Assembly: GCA_028288305.1 (NCBI GenBank)
Contig: JAQBOA010000064.1
Coordinates: forward strand, 1-64,000
DNA from: Mucilaginibacter sp.
GTDB taxonomy: Bacteria > Bacteroidota > Bacteroidia > Sphingobacteriales > Sphingobacteriaceae
Direction of reading: 5' to 3'
DNA length: 64,000 nucleotides
The notes below the pieces were generated by a model. It ran no database searches. It had not been told where the DNA came from and worked only from the letters and a program-made list of their open reading frames with translations. Numbering within the stretch: position 1 is the first letter of the stretch; every line of letters begins with the position of its first letter. Shown here in pieces: positions 1 to 8,327 of the stretch. The translations under genes were made by a program, and so were the position numbers.

Positions 1-86
1 AATTCTGCAACTACCTTCTTTTTGAAGGCCTGGCTGAACCGCGTACGTGGGGTTCGTTTTTCTGATTTAATTGTCTCTGTTTCCAT
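1..86 (-). CDS. IS3-type transposase OrfA, N-terminal fragment
   Basis: The visible 28 residues start with METETIKSEKR and continue into RFSQAFKKKVVAE, which resembles the opening of the helix-turn-helix OrfA of IS3 elements, where FS-x-x-FK-x-x-VV leads into the first DNA-binding helix. OrfA binds the terminal repeats and is normally joined to the integrase OrfB by programmed frameshifting. The gene is cut by the window edge, so intactness is unknown. It reads away from the Fic gene. Confidence 0.6.
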   Translation of the reverse strand, partial: METETIKSEKRTPRTRFSQAFKKKVVAE

Positions 87-127
87 TTGTTGACTTGATT
101 TTAGTCAACTTTTCTTAGGACGAGACA
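1..127 (-). mobile_element. end of an IS3-family-like insertion sequence (partial)
   Basis: On the minus strand the stretch starts with a TG dinucleotide end (TGTCTCGTCCTAAG, from 127 downward) and about 40 bases later opens a reading frame that looks like an IS3-type OrfA. Between the tip and the start codon lies a hairpin GTTGAC/GTCAAC (89-94 with 104-109). The element continues past the left edge of the window, so the partner inverted repeat, the OrfB integrase and any target duplication cannot be seen. The family is inferred only from the short OrfA N-terminus. Confidence 0.65.
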
Positions 128-132
128 TCTTT

Positions 133-196
133 AACAAAAAAGCCTCAAATCTTTCGACTTGAGGCTTTTAACTTAAAAAAGTAGCGCAAGCATAAC
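133..196. repeat. degenerate copy of tRNA 3' end plus terminator (left copy)
   Basis: This stretch (aacaaaaaa, a gcct/aggc hairpin with loop tctttcgac, acttaaaa, then gtagcgcaagcataac) matches 1116-1184, which is the terminator and 3' end of the initiator tRNA gene (gtagcgggagcaggac). The two copies are in the same orientation and bracket the Fic gene. It could be the scar of an integration or of a duplicated tRNA gene. Identity is visible but imperfect. Confidence 0.5.
137..170 (-). terminator. hairpin terminator downstream of the Fic gene
   Basis: The arms aaaagcctcaa (about 139-149) and ttgaggctttt (159-169) pair around a short loop and have A and T tracts on either side, so the hairpin could end transcription in both directions. 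It lies just beyond the Fic stop codon and just before the insertion sequence end. Confidence 0.6.
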
Positions 197-199
197 CCC

Positions 200-997
200 C
201 TAAAACATCAAATTAAACCCCTTGCCTTTTTTCGGCTGGGCAATCTCCTCAAATTTTTTAATTTCATTTTCAAGCAGCGCCGCATATTCGGAAGCCATAA
301 AATCCCTCAAAATTCGAATATCATCTTTTTCCCGGGTATCAATTAAGGCCTGGATATACTCTGCTTTGGTGCCGCTATGAACAATGGCGAGCGGCAAATT
401 ATAATAAGCTTGTATATAATTCATCAATAACCGTGATGTACGGCCATTGCCATCATAAAAGGGGTGTATGCTTACCAAATTAAAATGAATATCGAAAGAG
501 AGGTTTAATTGGTCAGTTATGGAATTTGTTTTTTTTAATAAGTTATTAACCTTAACAGCCATTTGACTGGTAAGCGTTTCAACCTTATCATAATTAGGAA
601 AATAAGTTGCACCTGCCGAAACATTGCCTTTTCTAAATGCACCTGTTGCAGCATCTATTGTTCCAAATACAGTATTATATGTTTTCCCTGTACTTTTTAA
701 AACCAGCGCGTTGATCTCCTTTATGAAATTTACGGTGATATCCCTTTTTTCCTTAGCTGCATTCAAGGTGAACAATAGCGACGCATAATGATCGGTAACC
801 ATCAAACTATCGTGCAGGGGCTTGCCTTTGGGGGTAAGCCCCTCATTGATCAAAACCTGTGTTTCCACTTCGGTTAAGGTAGAGCCCTCAATTTTAGTTG
901 AATTATAAACGATAGAGATCAGGTTAAATTTTGCATGATCTATAACATCATCAATGCCCAGGCTTTTATACCGGTTTATAAGTGCTGGTAAATCCAT
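200..997 (-). CDS. Fic family protein (probable AMPylase), inhibitory motif in N-terminus
   Basis: Fic proteins transfer AMP or other nucleotide parts from a nucleotide to hydroxyl groups of target proteins. The 265-residue protein has a complete active-site loop HPFYDGNGRTSR (178-189), with the catalytic His178, the metal-binding Asp182 and the Arg residues. A substrate flap region (around 120-135, FRKGNVSAGATYFP) is present. At 33-38, STKIEG fits the [S/T]xxxE[G/N] inhibitory motif, making this a self-inhibited class II Fic protein with Glu37 as the probable inhibitory residue. No antitoxin gene is adjacent. The gene stands alone between two degenerate tRNA-end repeats, which suggests acquisition as a small cassette. 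Target and physiological role are unknown. Confidence 0.9.
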   Translation of the reverse strand: MDLPALINRYKSLGIDDVIDHAKFNLISIVYNSTKIEGSTLTEVETQVLINEGLTPKGKPLHDSLMVTDHYASLLFTLNAAKEKRDITVNFIKEINALVLKSTGKTYNTVFGTIDAATGAFRKGNVSAGATYFPNYDKVETLTSQMAVKVNNLLKKTNSITDQLNLSFDIHFNLVSIHPFYDGNGRTSRLLMNYIQAYYNLPLAIVHSGTKAEYIQALIDTREKDDIRILRDFMASEYAALLENEIKKFEEIAQPKKGKGFNLMF

Positions 998-1025
998 TTT
1001 CCTGCTAAAAGTAATGCTGGTATCT

Positions 1026-1033
1026 CAAAGATA
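1026..1033 (-). promoter_or_regulatory. probable -7 element of the Fic gene
   Basis: The minus strand reads TATCTTTG, a perfect match to the Bacteroidota -7 consensus TAnnTTTG, 28 bases before the Fic start codon. A clear TTTG -33 element was not found at the usual spacing, so strength is uncertain. Confidence 0.45.
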
Positions 1034-1115
1034 ACATTTCTAAATCCTAATGATTTGCTAAATTTTGATAAAGGTGACAAATCGCCCGTTTAGAGAATTA
1101 AGTAAAACTGTACCA

Positions 1116-1169
1116 AACAAAAAAAAGCCTTTAATCTCTCGACTAAAGGCTTTGGACTTAAAATTAAGG

Positions 1170-1184
<15 letters not shown>
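1116..1184. repeat. tRNA terminator and 3' end (right copy of the repeat flanking Fic)
   Basis: The hairpin aaaagcctttaa / ttaaaggcttt type (about 1121-1153, loop tctctcgac) is the likely terminator of the minus-strand tRNA gene that begins at 1242. The same hairpin plus flanking acttaaaa and tRNA 3' bases recur at 133-196 on the other side of the Fic gene. Confidence 0.5.
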
Positions 1185-1242
<58 letters not shown>

Positions 1243-1325
1243 CTATTTTTTTATTTTTACGATCTGCTTCATTACTGCAAAAAGTGTTTCCCAATATCAA
1301 AAATGCAATTTGCGCTCCCTTTTAA

Positions 1326-1366
1326 TTGGACTGCAAAGATATAATTCGTTTCTTTGCAGTCCAAAT
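1326..1366. promoter_or_regulatory. palindromic bidirectional promoter for tRNA-fMet and era
   Basis: Two perfect 14-base inverted arms (1326-1339 and 1351-1364, TTGGACTGCAAAGA) enclose an 11-base loop. On the minus strand this gives TTTG, 20 bases, then TATCTTTG, an excellent Bacteroidota promoter for the tRNA. On the plus strand the same arms give TTG, 20 bases, then TTTCTTTG, one mismatch from consensus, ending 29 bases before the era start codon. The -33 box of each promoter is thus the mirror of sequence just past the -7 box of the other. Confidence 0.65.
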
Positions 1367-1385
1367 TATATTTTAATTTATTTTT

Positions 1386-2264
1386 ATGTCGCATAAAGCA
1401 GGTTTTGTAAGCATTATTGGTAAGCCCAACGCGGGTAAATCAACCCTTATGAATGCGCTTGTAGGCGAAAAAATGTCTATCATCACGCCAAAGGCACAAA
1501 CCACACGGCATCGAATCCTGGGTATTGTAAACGATGAAAATTACCAGATCGTGTTTTCAGATACCCCTGGCATCATAAAACCGCACTATGCCTTGCACGA
1601 AAGTATGATGCACCAGGTAGATGGCTCCATAGTTGATGCCGACCTTATTTTACTGGTAACTGATATTTATGAAGAGTATGATGAAGCCGACGTGTTAAAA
1701 AAGCTGGAAGGCTCATTAGCGCCGCTTGCCGTATTAATCAACAAGATCGACCAGTCGGACGAGGAAACGGTAAAGAAAAAGGTAGATTACTGGCAGGAGA
1801 AGTTAAATCCCAAAGCGGTATTTGCTATTTCGGCCCTGCACGATCATAACGTGATCTCGGTAATGAATTTTGTAATAGAGCATTTGCCAGAGCATCCTGC
1901 TTATTATGAAAAGGATGCGTTGACAGACCGTAACGACCGCTTTTTTGCTTCAGAAATGATAAGAGCGCAGGTATTTAAACAATATAAAAAAGAAATACCG
2001 TACAGCACCGAAGTAATTATAACCGCTTTTGTTGAAGGCGAAACATTACACCGTATAAGTGCTGAGATAATTGTAGAGCGCGATTCGCAAAAGAATATTA
2101 TTATAGGCAAGGGCGGGGAAATGTTAAAAATTGTAGGCACCTACGCCCGTCGGGATATGGAAGAGTTTTTCCAGAAAAAGATATTCCTGGAGATGTTTGT
2201 AAAAGTTATCCCCGATTGGCGCAGTAAAAAAAATTACCTGAAGAAATTCGGATACGAAAGCTAA
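1386..2264 (+). CDS. era: GTPase Era, 30S ribosome assembly factor
   Basis: Era binds the 3' end of 16S rRNA and helps the 30S subunit mature. The 292 residues show the ordered motifs of the family: P-loop GKPNAGKST (12-20), DTPG (59-62), NKID (119-122) and SAL (149-151), followed by a C-terminal KH RNA-binding domain with the GKGG turn at 241-244. Length is normal. It is followed by der, a second ribosome-assembly GTPase, 127 bases on; the spacer is a word-type inverted repeat, so co-transcription is likely but not certain. Confidence 0.97.
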   Translation: MSHKAGFVSIIGKPNAGKSTLMNALVGEKMSIITPKAQTTRHRILGIVNDENYQIVFSDTPGIIKPHYALHESMMHQVDGSIVDADLILLVTDIYEEYDEADVLKKLEGSLAPLAVLINKIDQSDEETVKKKVDYWQEKLNPKAVFAISALHDHNVISVMNFVIEHLPEHPAYYEKDALTDRNDRFFASEMIRAQVFKQYKKEIPYSTEVIITAFVEGETLHRISAEIIVERDSQKNIIIGKGGEMLKIVGTYARRDMEEFFQKKIFLEMFVKVIPDWRSKKNYLKKFGYES

Positions 2265-2391
2265 ATGAATTACGATTTACGAATTTCGATTTTAGATTTA
2301 TGTTTATCGGATTTGTAAATTAGCATATGATTTATGTATGCAGTTTGGATTGGCCAAATCGTAATTCGTAAATCTAAAATCTTAAATCGAA
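2265..2391. repeat. word-type inverted repeat between era and der
   Basis: The left arm (2267-2300) is built from attacgattt/aatttcgatttt variants and the right arm (2355-2390) from their complement, aaatcgtaattcgtaaatc and aaaatcttaaatcg. The whole spacer can fold back on itself. The same word (aattcgtaa ttctaaaatcg) occurs at 37349-37398. Confidence 0.7.
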
Positions 2392-3693
2392 ATGAGCAAT
2401 ATAGTAGCCATAGTGGGCAGGCCCAATGTAGGCAAATCAACTTTATATAACCGTTTAACCGAAACACGCAAAGCTATTGTAGATGATGTTAGCGGTGTAA
2501 CCCGCGACAGGCATTACGGGGTATCAGAATGGGTAGGCCGCTCTTTTACAGTAATTGATACCGGTGGGTATGTTGCAAATTCGGTTGATGTATTTGAGGC
2601 CGCAATACGGGAGCAGGTGATTATAGCTATTGAAGAGGCTACCGTTATTTTGTTTGTTGTTGACGTAACAACCGGAATTACCGACCTGGATGATGAGATT
2701 GCCAACCTCCTCCGTAAAGGCAAAAAACCTGTTTTTGTTGTGGTAAACAAAATGGATAATACCTCGCAACTGGCAGATTCCATGGTGTTCTATAGTTTGG
2801 GATTAGGTGAACTTTACAATATTTCATCAATGACCGGTTCTGGTACCGGCGAACTGCTTGACGAGGTAGTAAAACATTTTGATGATGAACCGCTTGAAGA
2901 AAACACGCTACCCAAGTATGCCATTGTAGGCCGTCCTAATGTTGGTAAATCATCTATAATTAATTCATTGATTGGTAAAGAGCGTAATATTGTGACTCCG
3001 ATTGCAGGTACTACCCGCGATTCTATTCATATCCATTACAATCAATACGGGCATAACTTTATGCTGATTGATACTGCAGGGCTTCGTAAAAAAACCAAGG
3101 TTAAGGAAAATATTGAGTTTTATTCGGTGATGCGAACCATCAAAGCTTTGGAAGAAGCCGATGTAGTAATTTTGATGATTGATGCTGTTGAAGGAATAGA
3201 ATCGCAGGATATCAATATTTTTCATCTTGCCGAAAAAAATAAAAAAGGCATTGTTATCGTAGTAAACAAATGGGATTTGATTGAAAAGAACAACAAAACC
3301 ATCAAAGTTTTTGAAGAACAGATAAAAGATAAAATTGCTCCCTTTACAGATGTGCCAATTGTTTTTACATCGGTTACCGAAAAGCAAAGGGTTTTAAAAG
3401 TAATTGATGTTGCAAATACCGTATACCAGAACAAGATCAGGAAAATACCTACCTCAAAATTGAACGAGGTAATGCTCCCCATCATTGAAAACTATCCACC
3501 ACCATCTATTAAAGGTAAGTATGTGAAGATAAAATACATCACGCAGATAGCAGGAACGTCGCCAATGTTTGCCTTTTTCTGCAATTTACCTCAATATGTA
3601 AAAGAACCATATTACCGCTTCATTGAAAATAAAATAAGAGAAAACTTTGAATTTTCAGGCGCACCGATACAGGTTTGGTTTAGACAGAAGTAA
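2392..3693 (+). CDS. der: GTPase Der (EngA), 50S ribosome assembly factor
   Basis: Der has two GTPase domains in tandem and is needed for 50S subunit assembly. In this 433-residue protein the first P-loop is GRPNVGKS at 9-16 and the second at 180-187. DTGG (56-59) and DTAG (227-230) are the switch II motifs, with NKMD (119-122) and NKWD (292-295) for guanine specificity. The C-terminal ~80 residues form the KH-like domain. All features are typical. It lies behind era in the same direction. Confidence 0.97.
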   Translation: MSNIVAIVGRPNVGKSTLYNRLTETRKAIVDDVSGVTRDRHYGVSEWVGRSFTVIDTGGYVANSVDVFEAAIREQVIIAIEEATVILFVVDVTTGITDLDDEIANLLRKGKKPVFVVVNKMDNTSQLADSMVFYSLGLGELYNISSMTGSGTGELLDEVVKHFDDEPLEENTLPKYAIVGRPNVGKSSIINSLIGKERNIVTPIAGTTRDSIHIHYNQYGHNFMLIDTAGLRKKTKVKENIEFYSVMRTIKALEEADVVILMIDAVEGIESQDINIFHLAEKNKKGIVIVVNKWDLIEKNNKTIKVFEEQIKDKIAPFTDVPIVFTSVTEKQRVLKVIDVANTVYQNKIRKIPTSKLNEVMLPIIENYPPPSIKGKYVKIKYITQIAGTSPMFAFFCNLPQYVKEPYYRFIENKIRENFEFSGAPIQVWFRQK

Positions 3694-3697
3694 TTTT

Positions 3698-3830
3698 GAT
3701 GTGCAGATGTGCAAATTTCAGATGTGCGAATTGAGTAATTGATGTGCGAATGTGCAGATTACAAATGTGCAAATTGAAAAATCAAAAACATCTGCACATT
3801 CGCACATCTGAAATCTGCACATCAATTCAC
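3698..3830. repeat. word-type inverted repeat (gatgtgcagat)
   Basis: The word gatgtgcaaat/gatgtgcgaat/gatgtgcagat is repeated about six times on the left (3698-3775) and returns inverted (catctgcacattcgcacatctg, from 3788) on the right. It separates two convergent genes and runs to the stop codon of the protease gene. A related word is found at 6407-6470. Confidence 0.75.
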
Positions 3831-5417
3831 CGCTTCCACGGCTTTTTTCAAGGTAACATCATCGCTGTTAAGCGCCTCGAAGAAGGCATTGTCACCCCAT
3901 TTAAAGCGGGCTGCAAAAGCTTTCAGATATGTTTTTATAGTTGGTTTGGAAATCAGCAATTCATGCGAATCCATTTCTTTTATCGTTTTCGAGGCATATA
4001 AAATGAAGTCGTCTAACTCATCGTCACTTACTGTATACTGTTTTTGAAAGATGTCGGCCGAAGCAAATTTGTTTAAAGCAGGTTGCAGCTTATCGATAAT
4101 ATAAGTTGTGAAAAGCTGCTGGTTACTTAATTCGTGTACCAGCGTTGTGCTTTCGGTAGAATCAGCCGGTACAAATACGTCGGGCATAATGCCGCCTCCA
4201 CTAAACACCTTCCGGCCGTTTATTGTACGGTAGGGTGAAGGCTTTTTAAAAATGCTATCATTTAAATTACTTTGTTCCGAAAAAAACTCGCCTTTTCGCA
4301 TCCGTTGTGCAATTTCATCATGATAGCTTTCAACCCCATATCTATATGATTTTTGTATAGACCGGCCTGAAGGAGTATAATATCTTGCTACGGTTAAATT
4401 AACAGCCGAACCATCTCCAAAAGGGAATTGCTGTTGTACTAATCCTTTTCCAAAGGACCGGCGACCAACAATGACGGCCCTGTCAAGATCTTGTAATGCC
4501 CCGGCCAGTATCTCACTTGCCGAAGCGGAATATTCATTAATTATTACTGCTAATTTTCCATGTTGAAATTCCCCTAAATCTGTCGCAAAATAGTCTTTAC
4601 GTTCCTCATGCACACCCTTAGTATAAACTATAAGCCTGTCTTTTTTTAAAAACTCGTCAGCGAGTGCAGTTGCAGCGTTAAGGTAACCGCCGCCGTTATT
4701 CCTGATATCCAGCACAAGCTTTTGCATACCCTGTTCTTTAAGTTTACTCAAAGCTGTCCGAAAATCAGCATCTGTAGTTAAGGCAAATTTGCTGATCTTT
4801 ATATATCCAACTCCCGGTGCAGCCATGTAAGCTGCATCAAGGCTGCTTAAATCAACATGTCCGCGTTTTATAGAATAAAGTTTTATTACTTTTTTATCGG
4901 GAAGTAAAACTGACAGCAATATTTCGTGATCCATATCAGCCTTAAAAGCTTTATTTACACGATCTACGGTAAGATGTGTGCCCGAAAATTTCTTGCTGTT
5001 AACATCAATAACTTTATCTCCCGGTATTAATCCGGCCATAGCAGCCGGGCCTGCCGGATAAACCTGTGTTATAAAAAGGGTATCACGTAGCAGCAAATAC
5101 TCTAAACCTATGCCATTAAATCCCCCCTCCAAACGTTCATTTATTGATTCCGCCTGTTGGGGTGGTAAATAAAGCGAATGCGGATCAAGGTTTTGCAATA
5201 AATTATTTACGGTTACACCCTCTATGCTGTCAGCATTTACTGAGTCAACATATTTCTGTTTTACCAGATTTAAAACCTTTGATATTTTATTATTCCCTGT
5301 TAACGAAAAATCCAGGTTGTGGTTTATAAGACTGTTGTCGCCAATCAGCAAGCCAATAGTTATGCCCAGCAAAAGCAAAATTACCGACCTGAAAATTATA
5401 CCTGTATTTTTCTTCAT
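3822..5417 (-). CDS. S41 family C-terminal processing peptidase
   Basis: Envelope serine peptidase of the CtpA/Prc type, which trims or degrades proteins from their C-termini. The N-terminus (8-27) is a hydrophobic signal anchor. A PDZ domain follows (about 95-180, with the GLEYLL and PAGPAAMAGLIPGDKV segments), then the S41 core. The catalytic pair is Ser299 in SASASE and Lys324 in FGKG, 25 residues apart as in E. coli Prc. The 531-residue length is normal for Bacteroidota. A TAACTTTG -7 element (5429-5436 on the minus strand) stands only 11 bases before the start codon, which implies a very short leader. Specific substrates cannot be told. Confidence 0.93.
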   Translation of the reverse strand: MKKNTGIIFRSVILLLLGITIGLLIGDNSLINHNLDFSLTGNNKISKVLNLVKQKYVDSVNADSIEGVTVNNLLQNLDPHSLYLPPQQAESINERLEGGFNGIGLEYLLLRDTLFITQVYPAGPAAMAGLIPGDKVIDVNSKKFSGTHLTVDRVNKAFKADMDHEILLSVLLPDKKVIKLYSIKRGHVDLSSLDAAYMAAPGVGYIKISKFALTTDADFRTALSKLKEQGMQKLVLDIRNNGGGYLNAATALADEFLKKDRLIVYTKGVHEERKDYFATDLGEFQHGKLAVIINEYSASASEILAGALQDLDRAVIVGRRSFGKGLVQQQFPFGDGSAVNLTVARYYTPSGRSIQKSYRYGVESYHDEIAQRMRKGEFFSEQSNLNDSIFKKPSPYRTINGRKVFSGGGIMPDVFVPADSTESTTLVHELSNQQLFTTYIIDKLQPALNKFASADIFQKQYTVSDDELDDFILYASKTIKEMDSHELLISKPTIKTYLKAFAARFKWGDNAFFEALNSDDVTLKKAVEAVN

Positions 5418-5446
5418 TGATTTTGCTTCAAAGTTACAGATTGTTA

Positions 5447-5562
5447 ATTAGATATGAGATGTCGGATATAAGATTTGAGACAACATTTTTACCCCGGGAT
5501 GAGAAAAAGTTTAAATTTCTAATTTCTTAAATCTAGTATCTCAAGTTTCAGGATTCTCAACA
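5447..5562. repeat. word-type inverted repeat upstream of murQ
   Basis: The left part (agatatgagatgtcggatataagatttgagaca, written in variants) and the right part (aatctagtatctcaagtttcaggattctc) are degenerate inverted copies of a gat-atgaga word. The spacer separates the divergent protease and murQ genes. Confidence 0.5.
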
Positions 5563-5596
5563 TTTTTCCCGAATTTTGCAAAAATTATTATCTTGA

Positions 5597-6406
5597 ATGG
5601 AAACTATAACCGAAAAAGATTCTCATTACAACAACCTGGAACAGATGTCTGTAATGGAAATTCTTCAAAATATAAATAAAGAAGACCAAACGGTTCCAAA
5701 TGCTGTTGCGAAAGCATTGCCGCAAATAGAAAAACTGGTAACCGTTACTGTTGCTAAAATGAAAGAAGGCGGCAGGCTTTTTTATATTGGCGCAGGTACG
5801 AGCGGTCGCCTTGGAGTGGTAGATGCATCAGAATGCCCGCCAACATTTGGGGTTCCTTTTGATATGGTTGTAGGGATAATTGCAGGTGGCGACGGCGCTA
5901 TCCGCAAAGCGGTTGAATTTGCTGAGGATGACAGTGAACAGGCTTGGATTGATCTTTGTGAATATAAAATTAACGAAAAAGATGTGCTGGTAGGGATAGC
6001 GGCATCGGGTACAACACCATACGTAATAGGTGGCTTAAAAGCGGCAAACGAGCGCAAAATAACAACCGGCTGTATAGTTTGTAATAATGGCAGCCCTGTT
6101 GCCTCGGCAGCAAAATATCCGGTTGAAGTAATTACAGGGCCTGAATTTTTGACAGGGTCAACCCGCATGAAAGCCGGAACAGCCCAAAAGCTGGTTTTAA
6201 ATATGTTTACTACCAGTGTAATGATAAAATTGGGAAGGGTAAAAGGCAATAAAATGGTTGATATGCAATTGACTAATTTTAAACTGGTAAACCGCGGTAC
6301 ACAAATGATAATGAAAGAAACGGGAATGGATGAATTTACTGCTGCCAGCTTGCTTAAAAAATATGGAAGTGTCAGAAAGGCTGTAGATGCGTTTAAACAA
6401 GTTTGA
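5597..6406 (+). CDS. murQ: N-acetylmuramic acid 6-phosphate etherase
   Basis: MurQ cleaves the lactyl ether of MurNAc 6-phosphate to give GlcNAc 6-phosphate during peptidoglycan recycling in the cytoplasm. The protein has the SIS sugar-isomerase fold with GAGTSGRLGVVDASECPP at 65-82; Glu79 in ASEC is the expected catalytic acid. The second signature TGSTRMKAGTAQK is at 185-197. Length is 269 residues, somewhat shorter than the 298 of E. coli because the C-terminal helices are reduced. No MurNAc transporter or kinase lies nearby, so the gene works from a distance with the rest of the recycling pathway. Confidence 0.95.
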   Translation: METITEKDSHYNNLEQMSVMEILQNINKEDQTVPNAVAKALPQIEKLVTVTVAKMKEGGRLFYIGAGTSGRLGVVDASECPPTFGVPFDMVVGIIAGGDGAIRKAVEFAEDDSEQAWIDLCEYKINEKDVLVGIAASGTTPYVIGGLKAANERKITTGCIVCNNGSPVASAAKYPVEVITGPEFLTGSTRMKAGTAQKLVLNMFTTSVMIKLGRVKGNKMVDMQLTNFKLVNRGTQMIMKETGMDEFTAASLLKKYGSVRKAVDAFKQV

Positions 6407-6546
6407 ATAGTGTGCGGATATGCAGATGTACAAATAAGAAAATGTGCTGATGTGCAGATTGTTTTAGGCTGTGCAATCTGGAAGATAAATAATTAAATTT
6501 GAGTAATTAAAAAGTCTCCCCGCCAGCTGGCGGGGGAGATTTAGAG
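6407..6546. repeat. word repeat plus GC-rich palindrome upstream of the 6555 gene
   Basis: The first part (6411-6470) repeats the gatgtgcagat word found at 3698-3830. The second part contains the palindrome CTCCCCGCCAGCTGGCGGGG (6516-6535), followed by gagatttagagggggcta just before the next start codon. The GC-rich hairpin would sit in the leader of that gene. Confidence 0.6.
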
Positions 6547-6554
6547 GGGGCTAA

Positions 6555-7121
6555 ATGCACGAGATAGAACCATATTACAAATGGCGGGATGATTATATAG
6601 CATCGGAGGATCAGTATTCTCCTTTTTATGCAACCCAATATAACGAGTTTGAGTTTGATAAACAGGTATATAACTACCTTTTACACCCGCAGTGGGATAC
6701 GTTTGGTTCAAATACTTTATACCTTAAGGTATTATTTGTTGATTACGAACGTTCATACACCATCATAGAGTTTATAGGCGAATGGAATGATGCCATAAAT
6801 AATGATATTATGCTGCTTAAGCGTGAGCTTATTGAATTAATGATAGCCAACGGCATTAATCATTTTATACTGATTGGCGAAAATGTACTTAACTTTCACT
6901 CCTCCGATGATTGTTATTATGAAGAATGGTTCCAGGAAGTTGAAGACGGTTGGATAGCGGGTATAAATTTCAGAAACCATGTGATCGATGAGTTTAAACG
7001 AAACAATATTGATTACTATATAAACTTTGGCGGCGTGCTAGATGACCTGGGCTGGCGTACCTTAAAACCCATACAGGTATTTAAAAAAGTTGAAGAACAG
7101 CTGATAAAGAGATTGAATTAA
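6555..7121 (+). CDS. conserved hypothetical protein, acidic, unknown function
   Basis: A 188-residue soluble protein with no signal peptide or membrane segment, rich in acidic and aromatic residues (runs such as YYEEWFQEVEDGW). A mixed alpha/beta pattern is visible, with hydrophobic strands NTLYLKVLFVDY (about 55-66) and NHFILIGENVL (about 100-110). I do not recognise a named domain. It sits alone between murQ and the BI-1 gene, separated from both by repeat spacers. Codon use and length look like those of a real gene. Function unknown. Confidence 0.75.
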   Translation: MHEIEPYYKWRDDYIASEDQYSPFYATQYNEFEFDKQVYNYLLHPQWDTFGSNTLYLKVLFVDYERSYTIIEFIGEWNDAINNDIMLLKRELIELMIANGINHFILIGENVLNFHSSDDCYYEEWFQEVEDGWIAGINFRNHVIDEFKRNNIDYYINFGGVLDDLGWRTLKPIQVFKKVEEQLIKRLN

Positions 7122-7204
7122 AGGAGTCAGTAAAGTCCGAAAGATAAAAAACCCCATAAGTCTTTCGGACTTTACTGACTTTTCCGACTTTCGGACTTCT
7201 TCAA
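7122..7204. repeat. word-type inverted repeat (gtccgaaag)
   Basis: The left arm gtcagtaaagtccgaaag and the right arm ctttcggactttactgac (plus ccgactttcggacttc) are exact inverted copies around the short stretch ataaaaaaccccataagt. The same word occurs at 36733-36780 and inside valS at 17938-17970. Confidence 0.75.
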
Positions 7205-7223
7205 ATAAACTATTTACAAATAA

Positions 7224-7257
7224 TTGTATCTAAATCACTCATCTATACGTAAATTTG
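7224..7257 (+). promoter_or_regulatory. probable promoter of the BI-1 family gene
   Basis: TTG at 7224-7226 is followed after 23 bases by TAAATTTG at 7250-7257, matching the Bacteroidota -33/-7 consensus (TTG, TAnnTTTG). The start codon of the downstream gene is 28 bases after the -7 element. Confidence 0.6.
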
Positions 7258-7284
7258 TGTTAATTAAAAAATTTTAATAAAAAA

Positions 7285-8016
7285 ATGGAAAATAATAATC
7301 CTGACTACGTTTATGACAACGTAATACAATTAGGCGATGCCGATGCGTCACGTAAATTTATTGCCAATGTATTTTTATGGATGTTTGCCGCTTTAGGTAT
7401 ATCGGCATTGTGTGCCTATGTTTTTATGAGCACACCTGCATTACTTCAAACATTGGTTGACGGTACTACCGGACAACTATCCGGTTTGGCTTATGTAGTT
7501 ATGTTTGCCCCGCTTGCATTTGTTATGCTAATGAGCTTTGGCCTTAACCGCATTTCTTATCCAGTACTTTCATTGCTCTTTATCGCTTACGCTGCGTTAA
7601 CGGGTATAAGTTTAAGTTTTATACTTTTAGCTTTTACATCAGCGTCAGTATTAGGTGTATTTTTAACAACCTCAGTAGTTTTTGGTGTTATGGCTATAGC
7701 CGGATATACTACAAAGCAGGACCTTACTAAATTTGGTTCTATACTGATTATGTTTTTGATAGGTATTGTTGTAGCAAGCTTAGTAAACATGTTTTTACAC
7801 AGCTCTGGTTTAGACATGCTGATCAGCTATATTGGTGTTGCCGTATTTGTTGGCTTAACCGCTTACGACGTGCAAAAACTAAAAAACATAGGTGCCGGTT
7901 TAGTTTACGGCGAAGCAAACGCGTCAAAGATGGCTTTGATGGGTGGCTTAACCTTATATCTTGACTTTATTAACTTATTCCTGATGTTACTGCGTGTTTT
8001 CGGCAGAAGAAGGTAA
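7285..8016 (+). CDS. Bax inhibitor-1/YccA family membrane protein
   Basis: The 243-residue protein has seven predicted membrane helices beginning near residue 26 and a charged N-terminal tail, the usual layout of the BI-1 (TMBIM) family. The C-terminal signature YDVQKLKNIGAG, followed by ALMGGLTLYLDFINLFLMLL, matches the family. Bacterial members such as YetJ leak calcium or other ions in a pH-dependent way and YccA modulates FtsH; which applies here is unknown. It has its own promoter and ends at a strong terminator, so it is a single-gene unit. Confidence 0.92.
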   Translation: MENNNPDYVYDNVIQLGDADASRKFIANVFLWMFAALGISALCAYVFMSTPALLQTLVDGTTGQLSGLAYVVMFAPLAFVMLMSFGLNRISYPVLSLLFIAYAALTGISLSFILLAFTSASVLGVFLTTSVVFGVMAIAGYTTKQDLTKFGSILIMFLIGIVVASLVNMFLHSSGLDMLISYIGVAVFVGLTAYDVQKLKNIGAGLVYGEANASKMALMGGLTLYLDFINLFLMLLRVFGRRR

Positions 8017-8038
8017 TAGAAGAAGAAATAAATTGTTA

Positions 8039-8075
8039 TTAAAAGCTGTCTGTTATTTACAGACAGCTTTTTTTA
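8039..8075 (+). terminator. intrinsic terminator after the BI-1 gene
   Basis: The stem AAAGCTGTCTGT / ACAGACAGCTTT with a short TATTT loop is followed by a run of Ts. It is 24 bases past the stop codon and is the strongest terminator in this part of the window. Confidence 0.9.
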
Positions 8076-8092
8076 TGCGTTAAATTTAAAAT

Positions 8093-8150
8093 TGACCATT
8101 TCATTCTTGTCTCTTGATTCTTGTTTCTTGTTTCTCTTTTCTTGCATTTT
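8093..8150. repeat. word repeat (ttcttgtttctt)
   Basis: Degenerate tandem copies of ttcttgtctcttgattcttg with no inverted partner nearby. The same word, inverted and direct, forms the spacer at 21883-22045. It lies just upstream of the riboswitch promoter. Confidence 0.5.
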
Positions 8151-8175
8151 AATTGTTTATTACGCATCTTTGTGA

Positions 8176-8312
8176 CGCTTATGGAGAAAGACGGAGGGAT
8201 TAGACCCTGCGAAGTCTTGGCAACCTGTGCTTACAAGGTGCTACATTCTACTTGATCCGCCTGTGGTGGACAAGAAAGATAAGCGAAAGTCACTAAACAC
8301 CCGACTTTTCGA
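8176..8312 (+). promoter_or_regulatory. SAM-I (S-box) riboswitch upstream of metH
   Basis: Closing stem P1 pairs CGCTTAT (8176-8182) with ATAAGCG (8279-8285). Inside are the S-box hallmarks GGAGGGA, GACCCTGCGAAG, TTGGCAACC, AAGGTGCTA and the following arms. A second hairpin, CGAAAGTC (8284-8291) with GACTTTTCG (8303-8311), shares bases with the 3' side of P1 and so may be the switching part. A weak promoter (CATCTTTG at 8165-8172) stands directly upstream. It should lower metH, and possibly metF, expression when S-adenosylmethionine is plentiful. Confidence 0.88.
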
Positions 8313-8327
8313 TATAAGCTTTATTTT

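Noticed and set aside
2270..2467. Open frame on the minus strand over the era-der spacer
   Set aside because: It is formed by the inverted repeat and by antisense der codons and has no family resemblance.
3744..4001. Plus-strand frame over the end of the S41 protease
   Set aside because: Its sequence derives from the word repeat and from antisense protease codons.
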